A DNA stretch of 64,000 nucleotides from Gammaproteobacteria bacterium (GTDB lineage: Bacteria > Pseudomonadota > Gammaproteobacteria > Thiohalomonadales > Thiohalomonadaceae). A program made the position numbers and the translations under genes. Where the stretch lies: contig QKED01000043.1 of assembly GCA_003252455.1 (NCBI GenBank), positions 1 through 64,000 on the forward strand. The letters are read 5' to 3'. Numbering within the stretch: the first letter of the stretch is position 1; the number at the start of each line of letters is the position of its first letter. Below are positions 38,524 through 47,700 of the stretch, in pieces. The notes below the pieces were generated by a model. It was not told the DNA's origin. It did not search any database and was given only the letters and a program-made list of their open reading frames with translations.

Positions 38524-38965
38524 ACTCGGGGACCTCGTCGGGTGCGGGGACCAGCTCCGGCCAGAGGCGCCAGAGGGCCAGATGGGTGGCCGAGGCGAGT
38601 GGCACCTCGGTGAGGGTGCGCAGCGACACCCAGGCGGCGGCGGCGGCGTCGTCCGCCGCCTGCGGCTCACCCCGCCGATAGGTGGCGAAGTAGTCTACCA
38701 CCACATAGTGCAGGGTCGGCTGCCCCAGCGCGTCGCGCTCCACATACTCATAGGTGAGCGCCGGGCTGGTCACCTCGACCTCGACACCTGTCTCTTCGAG
38801 GAGCTCGCGGGCGACCGCGTCGCGTAGTCGCTCACCTGGTTGCAAGCGCCCACCGGGTATGGCCCAAAGCCCCTGGGCCGGCGGACGACCGCGCTGCACC
38901 AACAGCACATGGTCGCCATGACGCACGATTCCGCCGACACCGACCTGGGGCAGCGGCTGGGCCAT
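38486..38965 (-). CDS. Nudix hydrolase
   Basis: A 159-residue pyrophosphohydrolase with a complete Nudix box GGRLQPGERLRDAVARELLEETGV (about 38-61), with all REUXEE residues. The surrounding pattern (VGGIVRHGDHVLLVQRGRPP and LHYVVVDYFATY) resembles ADP-ribose or NADH pyrophosphatase-like and NUDT-type housecleaning enzymes. Its start overlaps the dnaB stop by one base. Substrate cannot be told from sequence. Confidence 0.85.
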   Translation of the reverse strand: MAQPLPQVGVGGIVRHGDHVLLVQRGRPPAQGLWAIPGGRLQPGERLRDAVARELLEETGVEVEVTSPALTYEYVERDALGQPTLHYVVVDYFATYRRGEPQAADDAAAAAWVSLRTLTEVPLASATHLALWRLWPELVPAPDEVPEYDHDPVALFAAP

Positions 38966-40371
38966 CAGAAATCGGCCCCCTCGAAGCCGCCATAGCTACC
39001 GTGGGCGAGGTTCTCGAAGCGGGTATATTTACCGAGGAAGGCGAGGCGCACGGTGCCGATGGGGCCGTTACGCTGCTTGCCGATGATGATCTCGGCGGTG
39101 CCCTTGTCGGCGCTCTCCTCGTTGTAGACCTCGTCGCGGTAGATGAAGACGATGATGTCTGCATCCTGCTCGATGGCGCCCGACTCACGCAGGTCGGACA
39201 TCACCGGGCGCTTGTTGGGGCGTTGCTCCAGCGAGCGGTTGAGCTGGGAGAGGGCGATCACCGGGCAGTTGAGCTCCTTGGCCAGGGACTTGAGCGAGCG
39301 CGAGATCTCGGAGATCTCCCCGGCGCGGTTCTCCTTGAACCCGGGCACCTGCATCAGCTGCAGGTAGTCGATGACAATGAGGCCGATACCGTGTTCGTGG
39401 TCGCGCGCCAGACGGCGTGCCTTGGCGCGCAGGTCGGTGGGTGAGAGGCCGGGGGTGTCATCGATGTAGAGGTTGGTCTCGGCCAACTCGCCGACCGCGT
39501 TGGTCAGGCGCGGCCAGTCGTCGTCCTCCAGCTTGCCGGTGCGTACGCGGTGCTGATCGATGCGTCCGAGCGAGGACATCATACGCATCGCCAACTGCTC
39601 ACCCGGCATCTCCATGGAGAAGACCGCCACCGGCAGCCCGGTGCGCACGGCGGCGTTCTCGGCGATGTTCATGGCGAAGGTGGTCTTGCCCATGGCCGGG
39701 CGCCCGGCGACGATGATGAGGTCGGAACGCTGCAGACCCGAGGTCTTGCCGTCGAAGTCATCAAAGCCTGTGGGTATACCAGTGATCGCCTCACCCGCCT
39801 GATAGAGGTGGTCGATACGGTCCACAGCCCTGATCAGCAGGTCCTTGATGGCGACAAAACCCTTGCGGTCGCGCGCACCCTGGTCGGCGATCTCGAAAAC
39901 CTTCTTCTCCGCCTCGTCGAGCAGCTCGTGCACCGTGCGCCCCTCGGGGCGATAGGCGCTATCGGCGATCTCGTTGGCCACGCGCAGTAATTGGCGCAGG
40001 ATCGAGCGCTCGCGCACCAGGGTGGCGTAGGCCTTGATGTTCGAGGCGCTGGGGGTGTTGTTGACCAACTGGCCCAGGTAGGCCATACCACCGACATTCT
40101 CCAACTCGGCGCGCTGGTCGAGCCATTCGGCCATGGTCACCGCGTCACACGGCTGACCCTGTTCGGCCAGAGAGCGGATGGCGGAGAAGATGAAGCGGTG
40201 GTCGCGACGGTAGAAGTCGGCCTCGCTCACCAGATCGGCGACACGGTCCCAGGCGCCGTTGTCGAGCATCAGACCGCCGAGCACGGACTGTTCGGCCTCG
40301 ACCGAGTGAGGGGGGACCTTGAGAGCGGCGGCTTGGGCATCCGCCGGGGCGGGCAGGTCATAATCCTGCAT
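38965..40371 (-). CDS. dnaB: Replicative DNA helicase DnaB
   Basis: The hexameric helicase of the replication fork (468 residues). The N-terminal DnaG-interaction domain (about 20-120, PPHSVEAEQSVLGGLMLDN) is followed by the RecA-like motor with AGRPAMGKTTFAMNIA (Walker A), VIDYLQLMQ (Walker B), ALSQLNRSLEQRPNKRPVMSDLRESGAIEQDAD and the Arg finger region. No intein interrupts the Walker A site. It follows rplI after 100 bases, as in the conserved rpsF-priB-rpsR-rplI-dnaB order. Confidence 0.96.
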   Translation of the reverse strand: MQDYDLPAPADAQAAALKVPPHSVEAEQSVLGGLMLDNGAWDRVADLVSEADFYRRDHRFIFSAIRSLAEQGQPCDAVTMAEWLDQRAELENVGGMAYLGQLVNNTPSASNIKAYATLVRERSILRQLLRVANEIADSAYRPEGRTVHELLDEAEKKVFEIADQGARDRKGFVAIKDLLIRAVDRIDHLYQAGEAITGIPTGFDDFDGKTSGLQRSDLIIVAGRPAMGKTTFAMNIAENAAVRTGLPVAVFSMEMPGEQLAMRMMSSLGRIDQHRVRTGKLEDDDWPRLTNAVGELAETNLYIDDTPGLSPTDLRAKARRLARDHEHGIGLIVIDYLQLMQVPGFKENRAGEISEISRSLKSLAKELNCPVIALSQLNRSLEQRPNKRPVMSDLRESGAIEQDADIIVFIYRDEVYNEESADKGTAEIIIGKQRNGPIGTVRLAFLGKYTRFENLAHGSYGGFEGADF

Positions 40372-40440
40372 TGCTCACCTCCGCCAGGAAGAGAGAGGGT
40401 TGCCTGCCACGGCAGTGTGCGGCACGGCGAGATAGGGTAG

Positions 40441-40460
40441 GGCCCCGCCGAGGCGGGGCC
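40441..40460 (-). terminator. Strong hairpin after rplI
   Basis: A 9-bp all-G/C stem (GGCCCCGCC/GGCGGGGCC) with a 2-base loop as drawn (opening to 4 or more in RNA) lies 11 bases after the rplI stop. There is no U-tract on the minus strand, so it more probably attenuates or stabilises the message between rplI and dnaB than ends it fully. Confidence 0.45.
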
Positions 40461-40471
40461 GGGTGGGGGCC

Positions 40472-40921
40472 TTACTCGGCCACCACCTGCAGGGTCATGG
40501 TCTGGTCGACCTCGGCGTGCAGGTGGACGACCACCTCGTACTCGCCGATGAAGCGCACGGGCGCATCGGGGATGGTCACCTCGCTCTTGTCCACCGCGAC
40601 ACCGGCAGCGGTGATGGCGGCGGCCACATCAGCGGGAGAGACGGAGCCGAACAGCTTGCCCTCATCGGCGGCGCGGCGGGTGACGCTCACGCTGCCAATC
40701 TCGGCCAACTGAGCACCACGGGCCTGTGCAGCGGTGCGCTTCTCGGCCTGCTTGGCCTCCAGATCAGCGCGACGGGCCTCGAAGGCGGCCAGATTGTCGG
40801 CAGTGGCCATGACAGCCTTGCCCTGGGGGATCAGGAAGTTGCGGCCGTAGCCAGGCTTGACGGCGACCTTGTCACCGAGACGGCCAAGGCTGCGGATGTT
40901 TTCCAGCAAAATGACGTCCAT
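40472..40921 (-). CDS. rplI: 50S ribosomal protein L9
   Basis: A two-domain protein of 149 residues near the L1 stalk. The N-terminal domain with [32 protein letters not shown] is diagnostic. A long connecting helix (about 42-75) and the C-terminal RNA-binding domain complete the normal length. It is downstream of the DUF2232 membrane protein gene and upstream of dnaB. Confidence 0.96.
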   Translation of the reverse strand: MDVILLENIRSLGRLGDKVAVKPGYGRNFLIPQGKAVMATADNLAAFEARRADLEAKQAEKRTAAQARGAQLAEIGSVSVTRRAADEGKLFGSVSPADVAAAITAAGVAVDKSEVTIPDAPVRFIGEYEVVVHLHAEVDQTMTLQVVAE

Positions 40922-40985
40922 CGTTACTTACCTCTAAAATCACTAAGTTTCTTGTCCGCGCCACCGTCGGGACGGTGGCGATCAC

Positions 40986-41882
40986 TCAATCCGGTCTCTT
41001 ACCCAAGGCGCGCAGGTCTAGCCAGTTGTCGATAAACCCGGCGACGGCCAAGGTGACGCTGGTCTGCGGCATGGCCGCGATCAGCAGAGCGTAAAGCGCA
41101 AACAGCCACGCGACGTGCGCCTCGCGGCGGGCTACCAAGGCATGGCTCACAGCCAACCCTTGGAGCATGAACAGCGGCATCAGCACCACCAGTAGCTGCA
41201 CCGTGAAGGCGGCGATGCCGCCACCGGCGAAGCTCAAGGCGAGCAGCACCAGGGCTACCCACTGAACCCGACGCCCGAGGCGCAGGCTATGAAACTCTGC
41301 CCTGAACCCACCGGGGTTATAGAGCAGGGCCTGCCACCAGCGCGCTAGGGTCAGGGTCAGCACCGCACCGAAGGCGATGGCGGCGGCCACCACCCCGGTC
41401 ATGATCGGTGCCAGTACGGCGGCGATCTCGGCCGGGTCGTGGCCATTGCCTGGGGCCATCACCTGTGTCAGCACGGCGGTCAGGTGCTCACGCCACCAGG
41501 TGGCTGGCTCCCCCAACAGGAGGTAACCCGCCACCAGCAGGCTGGCACCGATGAGGCCACCATGCACCACACAGGCGCTGTAATCGGTACGTAAGCGTAG
41601 ACGCTCGGCCAGCAGGAGTACCGGTAGCCAGATCACCATCAGGTAGATCAGGGCTGCACCTGGGTGCAGGCCCAGCACCAGTAACCCTACAGCCATCACC
41701 AGGGTGGCCAACAGCATGACGCCGAGGCCACGACGGTAACCCATTCTCAGGGTCACCAGCCCGACCACCCCCCCGCTCAGGTGACTGAACGGCGGAATGA
41801 GCATCGAGAGTAGGGCCGTCACCACAGCCAACAACGTGGCCTGCTGGAGGCCGCGCATGGCGAAACTGGCGAACCACTGCAT
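40986..41882 (-). CDS. DUF2232 (YybS-like) multi-pass membrane protein
   Basis: A 298-residue protein with about eight hydrophobic segments and short loops. It has no enzymatic motif; the pattern resembles the S-component-like DUF2232/YybS family. It sits between rpsR and rplI, a position also seen in other gammaproteobacteria, so it is probably co-transcribed with ribosomal genes. Function is unknown in the family. Confidence 0.75.
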   Translation of the reverse strand: MQWFASFAMRGLQQATLLAVVTALLSMLIPPFSHLSGGVVGLVTLRMGYRRGLGVMLLATLVMAVGLLVLGLHPGAALIYLMVIWLPVLLLAERLRLRTDYSACVVHGGLIGASLLVAGYLLLGEPATWWREHLTAVLTQVMAPGNGHDPAEIAAVLAPIMTGVVAAAIAFGAVLTLTLARWWQALLYNPGGFRAEFHSLRLGRRVQWVALVLLALSFAGGGIAAFTVQLLVVLMPLFMLQGLAVSHALVARREAHVAWLFALYALLIAAMPQTSVTLAVAGFIDNWLDLRALGKRPD

Positions 41883-41928
41883 CTCGATCCCCTCCCCCGT
41901 CGCTCTCAGCGGGCGGGTACCCTATCGA

Positions 41929-42153
41929 TCAGTGCTGATCGGAGTAGGGCAGCAGGGCCAGGAAGCGGGCGCGCTTGATGGCGGTGGCCAGCTGACGCTG
42001 GTACTTGGCCTTGGTACCGGTGATGCGGCTCGGGACGATCTTGCCGGACTCGGTGACATAGGCCTTCAGGGTGCCGAGATCCTTGTAGTCGATCTCTTTG
42101 ACACCGTCGGCGGTGAAACGGCAAAACTTCTTACGGCGGAAAAAACGTGCCAT
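41929..42153 (-). CDS. rpsR: 30S ribosomal protein S18
   Basis: A 74-residue primary partner of S6 in the 30S platform. [20 protein letters not shown] and the [28 protein letters not shown] block are diagnostic, and the single Cys is in the usual place. It lies in rpsF-priB-rpsR order. Confidence 0.97.
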   Translation of the reverse strand: MARFFRRKKFCRFTADGVKEIDYKDLGTLKAYVTESGKIVPSRITGTKAKYQRQLATAIKRARFLALLPYSDQH

Positions 42154-42179
42154 GGTCGATAGCTCCTGAATCTTTCTCG

Positions 42180-42503
42180 TTAACTCACGTTCGGTAGGTC
42201 ACCGCCCATGTGCTCGATACGTTTGGCGTACAACTCCAGCTCGCTGCCGTGGCGGTAACCCGCCTGGGCCAGAAAGCCGCCGACGCGGACCGCTGCGCCT
42301 GGCGCCAGCCCCGTCAATTGACGGTGCAGGGCCTCGCCGCTGCAGACCACGGTGAGCGAGAGGCTCACCCGTCGGTCGAGCCCGGCATCGCGCTGGGTGG
42401 AGTGGTGCTCCAGGCGGATGCGGGTGATGGGGAGTCCAGCGGGGGTTACCCGGGTCTGCCCGATGTCGCCAATACGTCCTTCGATGATGGTCCGGTTGTC
42501 CAA
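42180..42503 (-). CDS. priB: Primosomal replication protein N (PriB)
   Basis: A single OB-fold protein of 107 residues that works with PriA in replication restart. Recognised by its position between rpsF and rpsR and by OB strands such as [23 protein letters not shown] and [15 protein letters not shown]. Its sequence is less conserved than that of its neighbours, so position carries part of the weight. Confidence 0.88.
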   Translation of the reverse strand: MDNRTIIEGRIGDIGQTRVTPAGLPITRIRLEHHSTQRDAGLDRRVSLSLTVVCSGEALHRQLTGLAPGAAVRVGGFLAQAGYRHGSELELYAKRIEHMGGDLPNVS

Positions 42504-42521
42504 TCCGAGGGCGTGCGGTCG

Positions 42522-42875
42522 TTAGTCGCGGGGAACATCACCCTCACGACGCTCGTCCTTGGACTTGAGCATCGGGGAGGGCTCGGTCACGGCTTCCTTA
42601 CGAACCAGGACCATGTTACGGATGACCGCATCGTTGAAACGGAAGGCGGATTCGATCTCGGCCATGGTGGCGGTGTCGCACTCGACGTTCATCAGAACGT
42701 AGTGTGCCTTATGCACCTTGTTGATCGGGTAGGCCAGCTGACGGCGGCCCCAGTCTTCCATACGGTGGACAGCACCACCGGTGCCCTCGATGGTGGCGGT
42801 GTAACGCTCGACCATGGCCGGAACCTGGTCGGACTGGTCGGGGTGGACCAGGAAGACGATCTCGTAATGCCTCAT
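42522..42875 (-). CDS. rpsF: 30S ribosomal protein S6
   Basis: A 117-residue protein that opens with [25 protein letters not shown]. It has [24 protein letters not shown] in the middle and the charged C-terminal tail. The upstream hairpins (42886-42925) may be the S6:S18 autoregulatory leader. It is first in its operon. Confidence 0.96.
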   Translation of the reverse strand: MRHYEIVFLVHPDQSDQVPAMVERYTATIEGTGGAVHRMEDWGRRQLAYPINKVHKAHYVLMNVECDTATMAEIESAFRFNDAVIRNMVLVRKEAVTEPSPMLKSKDERREGDVPRD

Positions 42876-42885
42876 GGAACTTGCT

Positions 42886-42925
42886 CCTTACGGTTTAAGG
42901 CAGCCCGGGTCTCTCGGACCCGAGC
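42886..42925 (-). promoter_or_regulatory. Candidate S6:S18 leader hairpins upstream of rpsF
   Basis: In minus-strand RNA, CCUUA-AACCG-UAAGG forms a 5-bp hairpin (42886-42900) that includes the start of the AAGGAG ribosome-binding site, with CCG exposed in the loop. Just upstream is a 6-bp CGGGUC/GACCCG stem (about 42906-42922). A leader with an exposed CCG bound by S6:S18 is known for rpsF in many bacteria. The match here is by eye. Confidence 0.45.
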
Positions 42926-43042
42926 AAGGAGTGATCTCCTGCGACATGCAGGAAAACAGCCCACCATTCTACGCCATGGTGTAGCGATGGGCAAATGGAT
43001 TTCGACTACAAGATAAGGATGAGAATCCACCTAGTCCGGTTC

Positions 43043-43783
43043 TCACTGGCGGCGCTGGCGCAGCGCCTCGAACAGGGTGATGCCGGTGGCCACCGAGACG
43101 TTGAGGCTCTCCACCCGCCCGGCCATGGGGATACGCGCCAGGCTGTCGCAGGCGTCGCGCGTGAGGCGCCGTAGCCCCTTCTCCTCGGCACCCATGACGA
43201 TGGCCAACGGGCCGGTGAGCTTTGCCTGATAGAGGTCGGCGTCGGCCTCGCCGGCCAGCCCCACCAGCCAGACGCCGGTCTGCTGTAGCAGCTTGAGGGT
43301 ACGCGCGAGGTTGGTCACTTGGATGAACGGCAGATGTTCAGCGGCCCCGGCCGCCACCTTGCGTGCCACCGGAGTGAGGCCACAGGCACGGTCGCGCGGT
43401 GCGATCACTGCATCCACCCCGGCGGCGTCGGCACTGCGCAGGCAGGCACCGAGGTTGTGCGGGTCCTGCACACCATCGAGCACCAGTAAGAAGGGGGGGT
43501 GATCGATAGTGGTGAGAAGCGACTCCAGGTCCCCCTCGGAGAGCGGACGACGACCACGCAGCTCTGCCACTACCCCCTGATGGCGTACGCCCCCGGACAG
43601 CGCCTCCAGCTGCTCGCGTGTGGCCCACTCCACATCGACGTTACGCGCACGCGCCAGGTCGGCGATGGATTGCAGGCGACGGTCCTTGCGCTGGTGGTCC
43701 ACCAGCAGACGCAACACTGCGGCACCCTCGCGCAAGGCCGCCTCCACCGCGTGTATGCCGGCGATGCGTTCAAGGTCGCTCAT
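43043..43783 (-). CDS. rlmB: 23S rRNA (guanosine2251-2'-O)-methyltransferase
   Basis: A SPOUT-family methyltransferase of 246 residues that modifies G2251 in the peptidyl-tRNA site. It has an N-terminal L30e-like substrate domain (IAGIHAVEAALREGA) and the knot domain with LVLDGVQDPHNLGACLRSADAAGVDAVI, VMGAEEKGLRRLTRDACD and IPMAGRVESLNVSVATGI. The ATG at 43783 has AGGAG upstream; the longer frame is unsupported. It is downstream of rnr, as in E. coli. Confidence 0.95.
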   Translation of the reverse strand: MSDLERIAGIHAVEAALREGAAVLRLLVDHQRKDRRLQSIADLARARNVDVEWATREQLEALSGGVRHQGVVAELRGRRPLSEGDLESLLTTIDHPPFLLVLDGVQDPHNLGACLRSADAAGVDAVIAPRDRACGLTPVARKVAAGAAEHLPFIQVTNLARTLKLLQQTGVWLVGLAGEADADLYQAKLTGPLAIVMGAEEKGLRRLTRDACDSLARIPMAGRVESLNVSVATGITLFEALRQRRQ

Positions 43784-43875
43784 TGGGGTCTCCTGGGAGG
43801 GGAAGGCGGGAGGTGGCAGATGCCGGGGGAATTCATCCCGGGGAGTGGAGACGGGGGCTCTCGGCCCCCGCCCGC

Positions 43876-46254
43876 TCAATCCTTGTGCTTGTTACGGTGC
43901 TTGTTGCGCCGACGCTTCTTGCGCTTCTTCTGCTCGTGCTCATCGCTGGATGGGGCCTCGACCACGAGCGGCTCTTCGTACAACTCGAACTCGATCTTGC
44001 GTTCGTCGAGGTCGACCCGCACCACCTTGACCTCCACGCGGTCACCGATACGGTACATACGGCTGGTGCGCTCACCGAGCAGGCGGTGCTTGACCGGGTC
44101 GAAGTGGTAGTAGTCGTTGTGCAGTGAGGAGACGTGGACCATCCCTTCCACGTAGATCTGGTCGAGTTCGATGAACAGGCCAAAACCGGTCACCGAGCTG
44201 ATGGTACCCTCGAAGCGATCGCCCACGTGGTCGAGCATGAACTCGCACTTGAGCCAATCGACCGCGTCGCGGGTGGCGTCGTCGGCACGCCGTTCGGTCA
44301 TGGAGCAGTGCTCACCCAGCTCGACCATCTCCGGGGTCCCGCAGTAGAAGGACTCTGGGCTCTTGCCGTCGAGTAGGTGGTTGATGGCACGGTGCACCAG
44401 CAGGTCGGGGTAGCGGCGGATCGGCGAGGTGAAGTGGGCGTAGGCCTTATAGGCAAGTCCGAAGTGCCCCTCGTTCTCCGGCGTGTAGGTGGCCTGAGAG
44501 AGGGAACGCAGCATCACCGTCTGGATCAGGTGGAAGTCGGGGCGCTCCTTGATCTTCTTCAGCAGCGCAGAGTAGTTGCGCGCCAGCGGTTTCTCACCGC
44601 CCGCCAACTCCAGGCCCAGCTCGGCGAGGAACTCGCGCAGGTTGGCGAGCTTCTCCTCCTTGGGACGCGGGTGGACGCGGTAGAGAGTGGGGATCTTGCC
44701 GCTCTCCAGATACATGGCGGTGGCCACATTGGCGGCAAGCATGCACTCCTCGATGAGGCGGTGGGCGTCGTTACGCGTCACCTCGACCACATTCTCGATC
44801 TTCTTGTTCTCGCCGAAGACGATGCGCGTCTCGGTGGTATCGAAGTCGATGGCGCCACGCCGGGCACGGCGCTTTTGTAGGGCGTGGAACAGGTCGTAGA
44901 GATGCTCCAGCATCGGCACCAGGGGCGCGAGGGTCTCGCGCGTCTCGGCGTCTCGCTCTTGCAGCACCTTGGCCACCTGGCCATAAGTGAGGCGCGCTGC
45001 GGAGCGCATCACCGCGCGATGGAAGCGGTACTCCTCGATATCGCCGCTCGCGTCGATCCGCATATCGCAGACCATGCACAAACGGTCGACCTCGGGATTG
45101 ATGGAGCAGAGGCCGTTGGAGAGGATCTCCGGCAGCATCGGGATGACGCGACCGGGGAAGTAGACAGAGTTACCACGGTTACGCGCCTCGGCGTCGAGCG
45201 CAGTGCCGGGGCGCACGTAGTGAGAGACATCGGCGATGGCCACCACCAGACGCCAACCGTCACCGCTCGGCTCGGCGTATACCGCGTCGTCGAAGTCCTT
45301 GGTGTCCTCGCCGTCGATGGTCACCAACTGCATCTGGCGCAGGTCGAGGCGATCGGCCTTGGCCTCGTCGGGTACGTGGTGGCCAAAATCGCTGCACTCG
45401 GCCTCGACCAACAGCGGCCACTCCATCGGCAGCGAGTGGGCACGGATGGCAATGTCGATCTCCATGCCGGGGGCCATGTGCTCACCGATGATCTCGACTA
45501 CGCGACCAATCGGCTGACGGTAACGGTTGGGTTGTTCCACCAACTCCACCACCACGAACTGCCCCACCTCCGCACCGTGCGTCTGCTCGGAGGGGACCAG
45601 GATATCCTGATTGATGCGCATATTGTCGGGGAGCACGTAGCCGATGCCGCTGTCGTGCACATAGCGCCCGACCACGAAGCGATTGGCACGTTCCAGCACC
45701 TCGACGATGGCCCCCTCGCGACGCCCGCGACGGTCCATGCCGGAGACACGCGCCACCACACGGTCGCCGTGCAGCACGCTGTGCATCTCGCGCCCGGAGA
45801 GGAACAGGTCGGCGCTGCCATCCTCCGGCGAGAGGAAGCCGAAGCCGTCGGGGTGGCCGATGACGCGACCGCGCACCATATCCATCTTACTCACCAGGGC
45901 GTAGCCGCCACGGCGGGTAAAGATAAGCTGGCCGTCGCGCTCCATCGCGCGCAGGCGACGGCGCAGCCCCTCCTCCGCCTCTTCTCCGAAGATGCCGATC
46001 TGCTCGGCGATCTGCTGGCGTGTCAGCGGCTCACCCGCCGCCTCCAGGTGCATGATGATGAACTCACGACTCGGCAGCGGGTTATCGTACTTCTGCGCCT
46101 CACGTTCGGCGTACGGATCGCTCTTGGGCGGTCGCGCGGAGACCGACTCCGGCTGCCCCTTGGCGGCCCTCGGAGTCGCGCCCTGCTCGGCGTCCTGATG
46201 TGCCTTGTCTTTATGCTTGCCGTGATGGGCTTTTCCCGAACGGGTTCGTGCCAT
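43876..46254 (-). CDS. rnr: Ribonuclease R
   Basis: A 3'-to-5' exoribonuclease that degrades structured RNA (792 residues). It has an N-terminal winged-helix region (FIIMHLEAAGEPLTRQQIAEQIG), two cold-shock domains, an RNB catalytic domain with DGEDTKDFDDAVYAEP and NRGNSVYFPGRVIPMLPE, and an S1 domain (FEGTISSVTGFGLFIEL). It ends in a very basic tail (KKRKKRRRNKHRNKHKD). The start at 46254 follows the family; the frame further upstream is not coding. It faces away from tRNA-Leu. Confidence 0.95.
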   Translation of the reverse strand: MARTRSGKAHHGKHKDKAHQDAEQGATPRAAKGQPESVSARPPKSDPYAEREAQKYDNPLPSREFIIMHLEAAGEPLTRQQIAEQIGIFGEEAEEGLRRRLRAMERDGQLIFTRRGGYALVSKMDMVRGRVIGHPDGFGFLSPEDGSADLFLSGREMHSVLHGDRVVARVSGMDRRGRREGAIVEVLERANRFVVGRYVHDSGIGYVLPDNMRINQDILVPSEQTHGAEVGQFVVVELVEQPNRYRQPIGRVVEIIGEHMAPGMEIDIAIRAHSLPMEWPLLVEAECSDFGHHVPDEAKADRLDLRQMQLVTIDGEDTKDFDDAVYAEPSGDGWRLVVAIADVSHYVRPGTALDAEARNRGNSVYFPGRVIPMLPEILSNGLCSINPEVDRLCMVCDMRIDASGDIEEYRFHRAVMRSAARLTYGQVAKVLQERDAETRETLAPLVPMLEHLYDLFHALQKRRARRGAIDFDTTETRIVFGENKKIENVVEVTRNDAHRLIEECMLAANVATAMYLESGKIPTLYRVHPRPKEEKLANLREFLAELGLELAGGEKPLARNYSALLKKIKERPDFHLIQTVMLRSLSQATYTPENEGHFGLAYKAYAHFTSPIRRYPDLLVHRAINHLLDGKSPESFYCGTPEMVELGEHCSMTERRADDATRDAVDWLKCEFMLDHVGDRFEGTISSVTGFGLFIELDQIYVEGMVHVSSLHNDYYHFDPVKHRLLGERTSRMYRIGDRVEVKVVRVDLDERKIEFELYEEPLVVEAPSSDEHEQKKRKKRRRNKHRNKHKD

Positions 46255-46423
46255 GCGTAAGAGATTCCTTGAGTCGTGGTTCGCGCCGGTACGACCGGCT
46301 TCGCGCCTGGGATCGGCGCCATCGTTCAACGGGCTCGCCACGGGCCACAAACTGCGCAGAGGGGCGGCGAGAGAAGGGGGATATTTTAGCAGGTTCCCGA
46401 CGGAAAAATGTGTCGAAAAGGTG

Positions 46424-46452
46424 TTGACAAGGTACTTAAGCATCACTAATAT
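46424..46452 (+). promoter_or_regulatory. Sigma-70 promoter for tRNA-Leu
   Basis: A perfect TTGACA (46424-46429), a 17-base spacer, and TAATAT (46447-46452, four of six matches) precede the tRNA. They place transcription start about 40 bases before the mature 5' end. Confidence 0.75.
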
Positions 46453-46498
46453 TCGCACCACTTCGACGCGGTACCCCACGGGGCACCAAAAGTCCGAA

Positions 46499-46585
46499 GC
46501 CGAGGTGGTGAAATTGGTAGACACGCTAGCTTCAGGTGCTAGTTGGGGAAACCCAGTGGAGGTTCAAGTCCTCTCCTCGGCACCA
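46499..46585 (+). tRNA. tRNA-Leu (anticodon CAG)
   Basis: An 87-base tRNA with a 7-bp acceptor stem (GCCGAGG/CCTCGGC), D-arm AAATTGGTAGAC, and anticodon stem CTAGC/GCTAG around the loop TTCAGGT (anticodon CAG). It has a long class II variable arm, a GGTTCAAGTCC T-arm and an encoded CCA end. It reads CUG, a major Leu codon in this G+C-rich genome. Confidence 0.96.
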
Positions 46586-46589
46586 ATCC

Positions 46590-46622
46590 AAAAGGGCCCT
46601 TTTTAAGGGCCCTTTTTCTTTT
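46590..46622 (+). terminator. Intrinsic terminator after tRNA-Leu
   Basis: An A/G-to-C/T stem (AAAAGGGCCC/GGGCCCTTTT) with a 7-base loop is followed by a T-run, 5 bases past the tRNA CCA. Single-tRNA transcription unit. Confidence 0.88.
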
Positions 46623-46650
46623 GTGCGAAAAAACGCACGCCAGGTGACAA

Positions 46651-46686
46651 AAAAGGCCGCCGGATTCACCCCGGCGGCCTTTTTTA
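46651..46686. terminator. Bidirectional terminator between tRNA-Leu and the LysR gene
   Basis: A GGCCGCCGG/CCGGCGGCC stem is flanked by an A-run on one side and a T-run on the other, so it can act in both directions. It ends the minus-strand LysR gene, whose stop is at 46703, and backs up the tRNA terminator. Confidence 0.85.
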
Positions 46687-46702
46687 TGGGCGCGAGTCTG
46701 TC

Positions 46703-47635
46703 TCAGGCACTACGTGCCACCGGGGCGTTGTACTCGCTGTCGAGCAGTGCCGGGGCCTCTTCGACCATGAAGCGCTTGAACTCCTCCGCCGCCTGCGAGA
46801 GGCGCTTGCCGCGCCGGTGCACCACGTACCAGTGACGCATGATGGGGAACTCGACCACATCAAGCACCCTCAGGCGTCCCAGCTCCAGCTCCATGCCCAC
46901 GGTGTGGATGGAGAGCAGCCCGAGACCGAGACCGGCCTGCACGCTCTGCTTAATCGCCTCGTCGGAGCTCACCTCCATCCCGGTGTTCACCTCGATCTGG
47001 TGCTGGGCAAAGAAGCGCTCCATGGCCGAGCGGGTACCCGAGCCCTCCTCGCGTACCAGGAACACCTCCTGCTCCAGACGCTTCAAGGGGATCTGCCGCT
47101 CGCGCGCCAGGGGGTGGTCTGGCGGTGCGACGATGACCAGTGGGTTGTCCATGATCAGGTGCGCCTCCAGGTCCATCTCCTTGGGTGGGCGCCCCATGAT
47201 CACCAGGTCGACTTCGTTCTCCGCCAGCTGGTCGAGAAGGTCGCGACGATTGGTCACATCGAGGCTGATGTTGATGCCAGGGAAACGGCGCGAAAAGCTG
47301 CCGAGCAGGCTCGGGGCGAAGTAGTGCGCGGTGGTGGCCACGGAGATCTTCAGACGACCCGACTCCATCCCTTTGAGGTTGTCGAGCACCATCTCCATCT
47401 CTTCGAGCTGCTGGGCCACGTTGCGGCTGTACTGATAGACCTCCTTGCCCGCCTCGGTGAGAAAGATCTTCTTGCCGAGCTGCTCGAACAGGGGGATGCC
47501 GACGCTCTCCTCCAGCTGCTTAATCTGCATGGAGACCGCTGGTTGACTCAGGTGCAGCTCCTCGGCGGCACGGGTGAAGCTGAGTAGGCGGGCGACGACG
47601 CGAAAGACCTTGAGTTGGCGTAGTGTGATGTTCAT
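46703..47635 (-). CDS. LysR-family regulator, CbbR-like
   Basis: A 310-residue transcription factor. The winged helix-turn-helix is at 1-60 (LRQLKVFRVVARLLSFTRAAEELHLSQPAVSMQIKQLE). The effector domain contains ATTAHYFAPSLLGSFSRRFPGINISLDVTNR and MGRPPKEMDLEAH, a pattern typical of the CbbR branch that activates Calvin-cycle genes. No cbb genes are in this window, so the target is elsewhere or the assignment is only to branch. Either ATG (47644 or 47635) may start. An AT-rich palindrome lies 45 bases upstream. Confidence 0.85.
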   Translation of the reverse strand: MNITLRQLKVFRVVARLLSFTRAAEELHLSQPAVSMQIKQLEESVGIPLFEQLGKKIFLTEAGKEVYQYSRNVAQQLEEMEMVLDNLKGMESGRLKISVATTAHYFAPSLLGSFSRRFPGINISLDVTNRRDLLDQLAENEVDLVIMGRPPKEMDLEAHLIMDNPLVIVAPPDHPLARERQIPLKRLEQEVFLVREEGSGTRSAMERFFAQHQIEVNTGMEVSSDEAIKQSVQAGLGLGLLSIHTVGMELELGRLRVLDVVEFPIMRHWYVVHRRGKRLSQAAEEFKRFMVEEAPALLDSEYNAPVARSA

Positions 47636-47679
47636 GTCACTCATTCTATAAGTGAAAAGTTATTGTGACAATCAGATTT

Positions 47680-47700
47680 AATCAATATTAATTATTGATT
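47680..47700. promoter_or_regulatory. Inverted repeat, candidate operator upstream of the LysR gene
   Basis: Two perfect 8-base arms, AATCAATA and TATTGATT, are separated by TTAAT in an AT-rich stretch just upstream of the regulator. Size and spacing suit a LysR-type autoregulatory site (TNA repeats inside a dyad). Confidence 0.5.

Noticed and set aside
44884-46260. Plus-strand open frame of about 458 codons opposite rnr
   Set aside because: Antisense shadow of RNase R with the same His/Asp/Gly/Leu bias and no signal or motif.
46255-46524. N-terminal extension of the rnr frame to 46524
   Set aside because: It runs across the tRNA-Leu gene and its promoter; the family start is at 46254.
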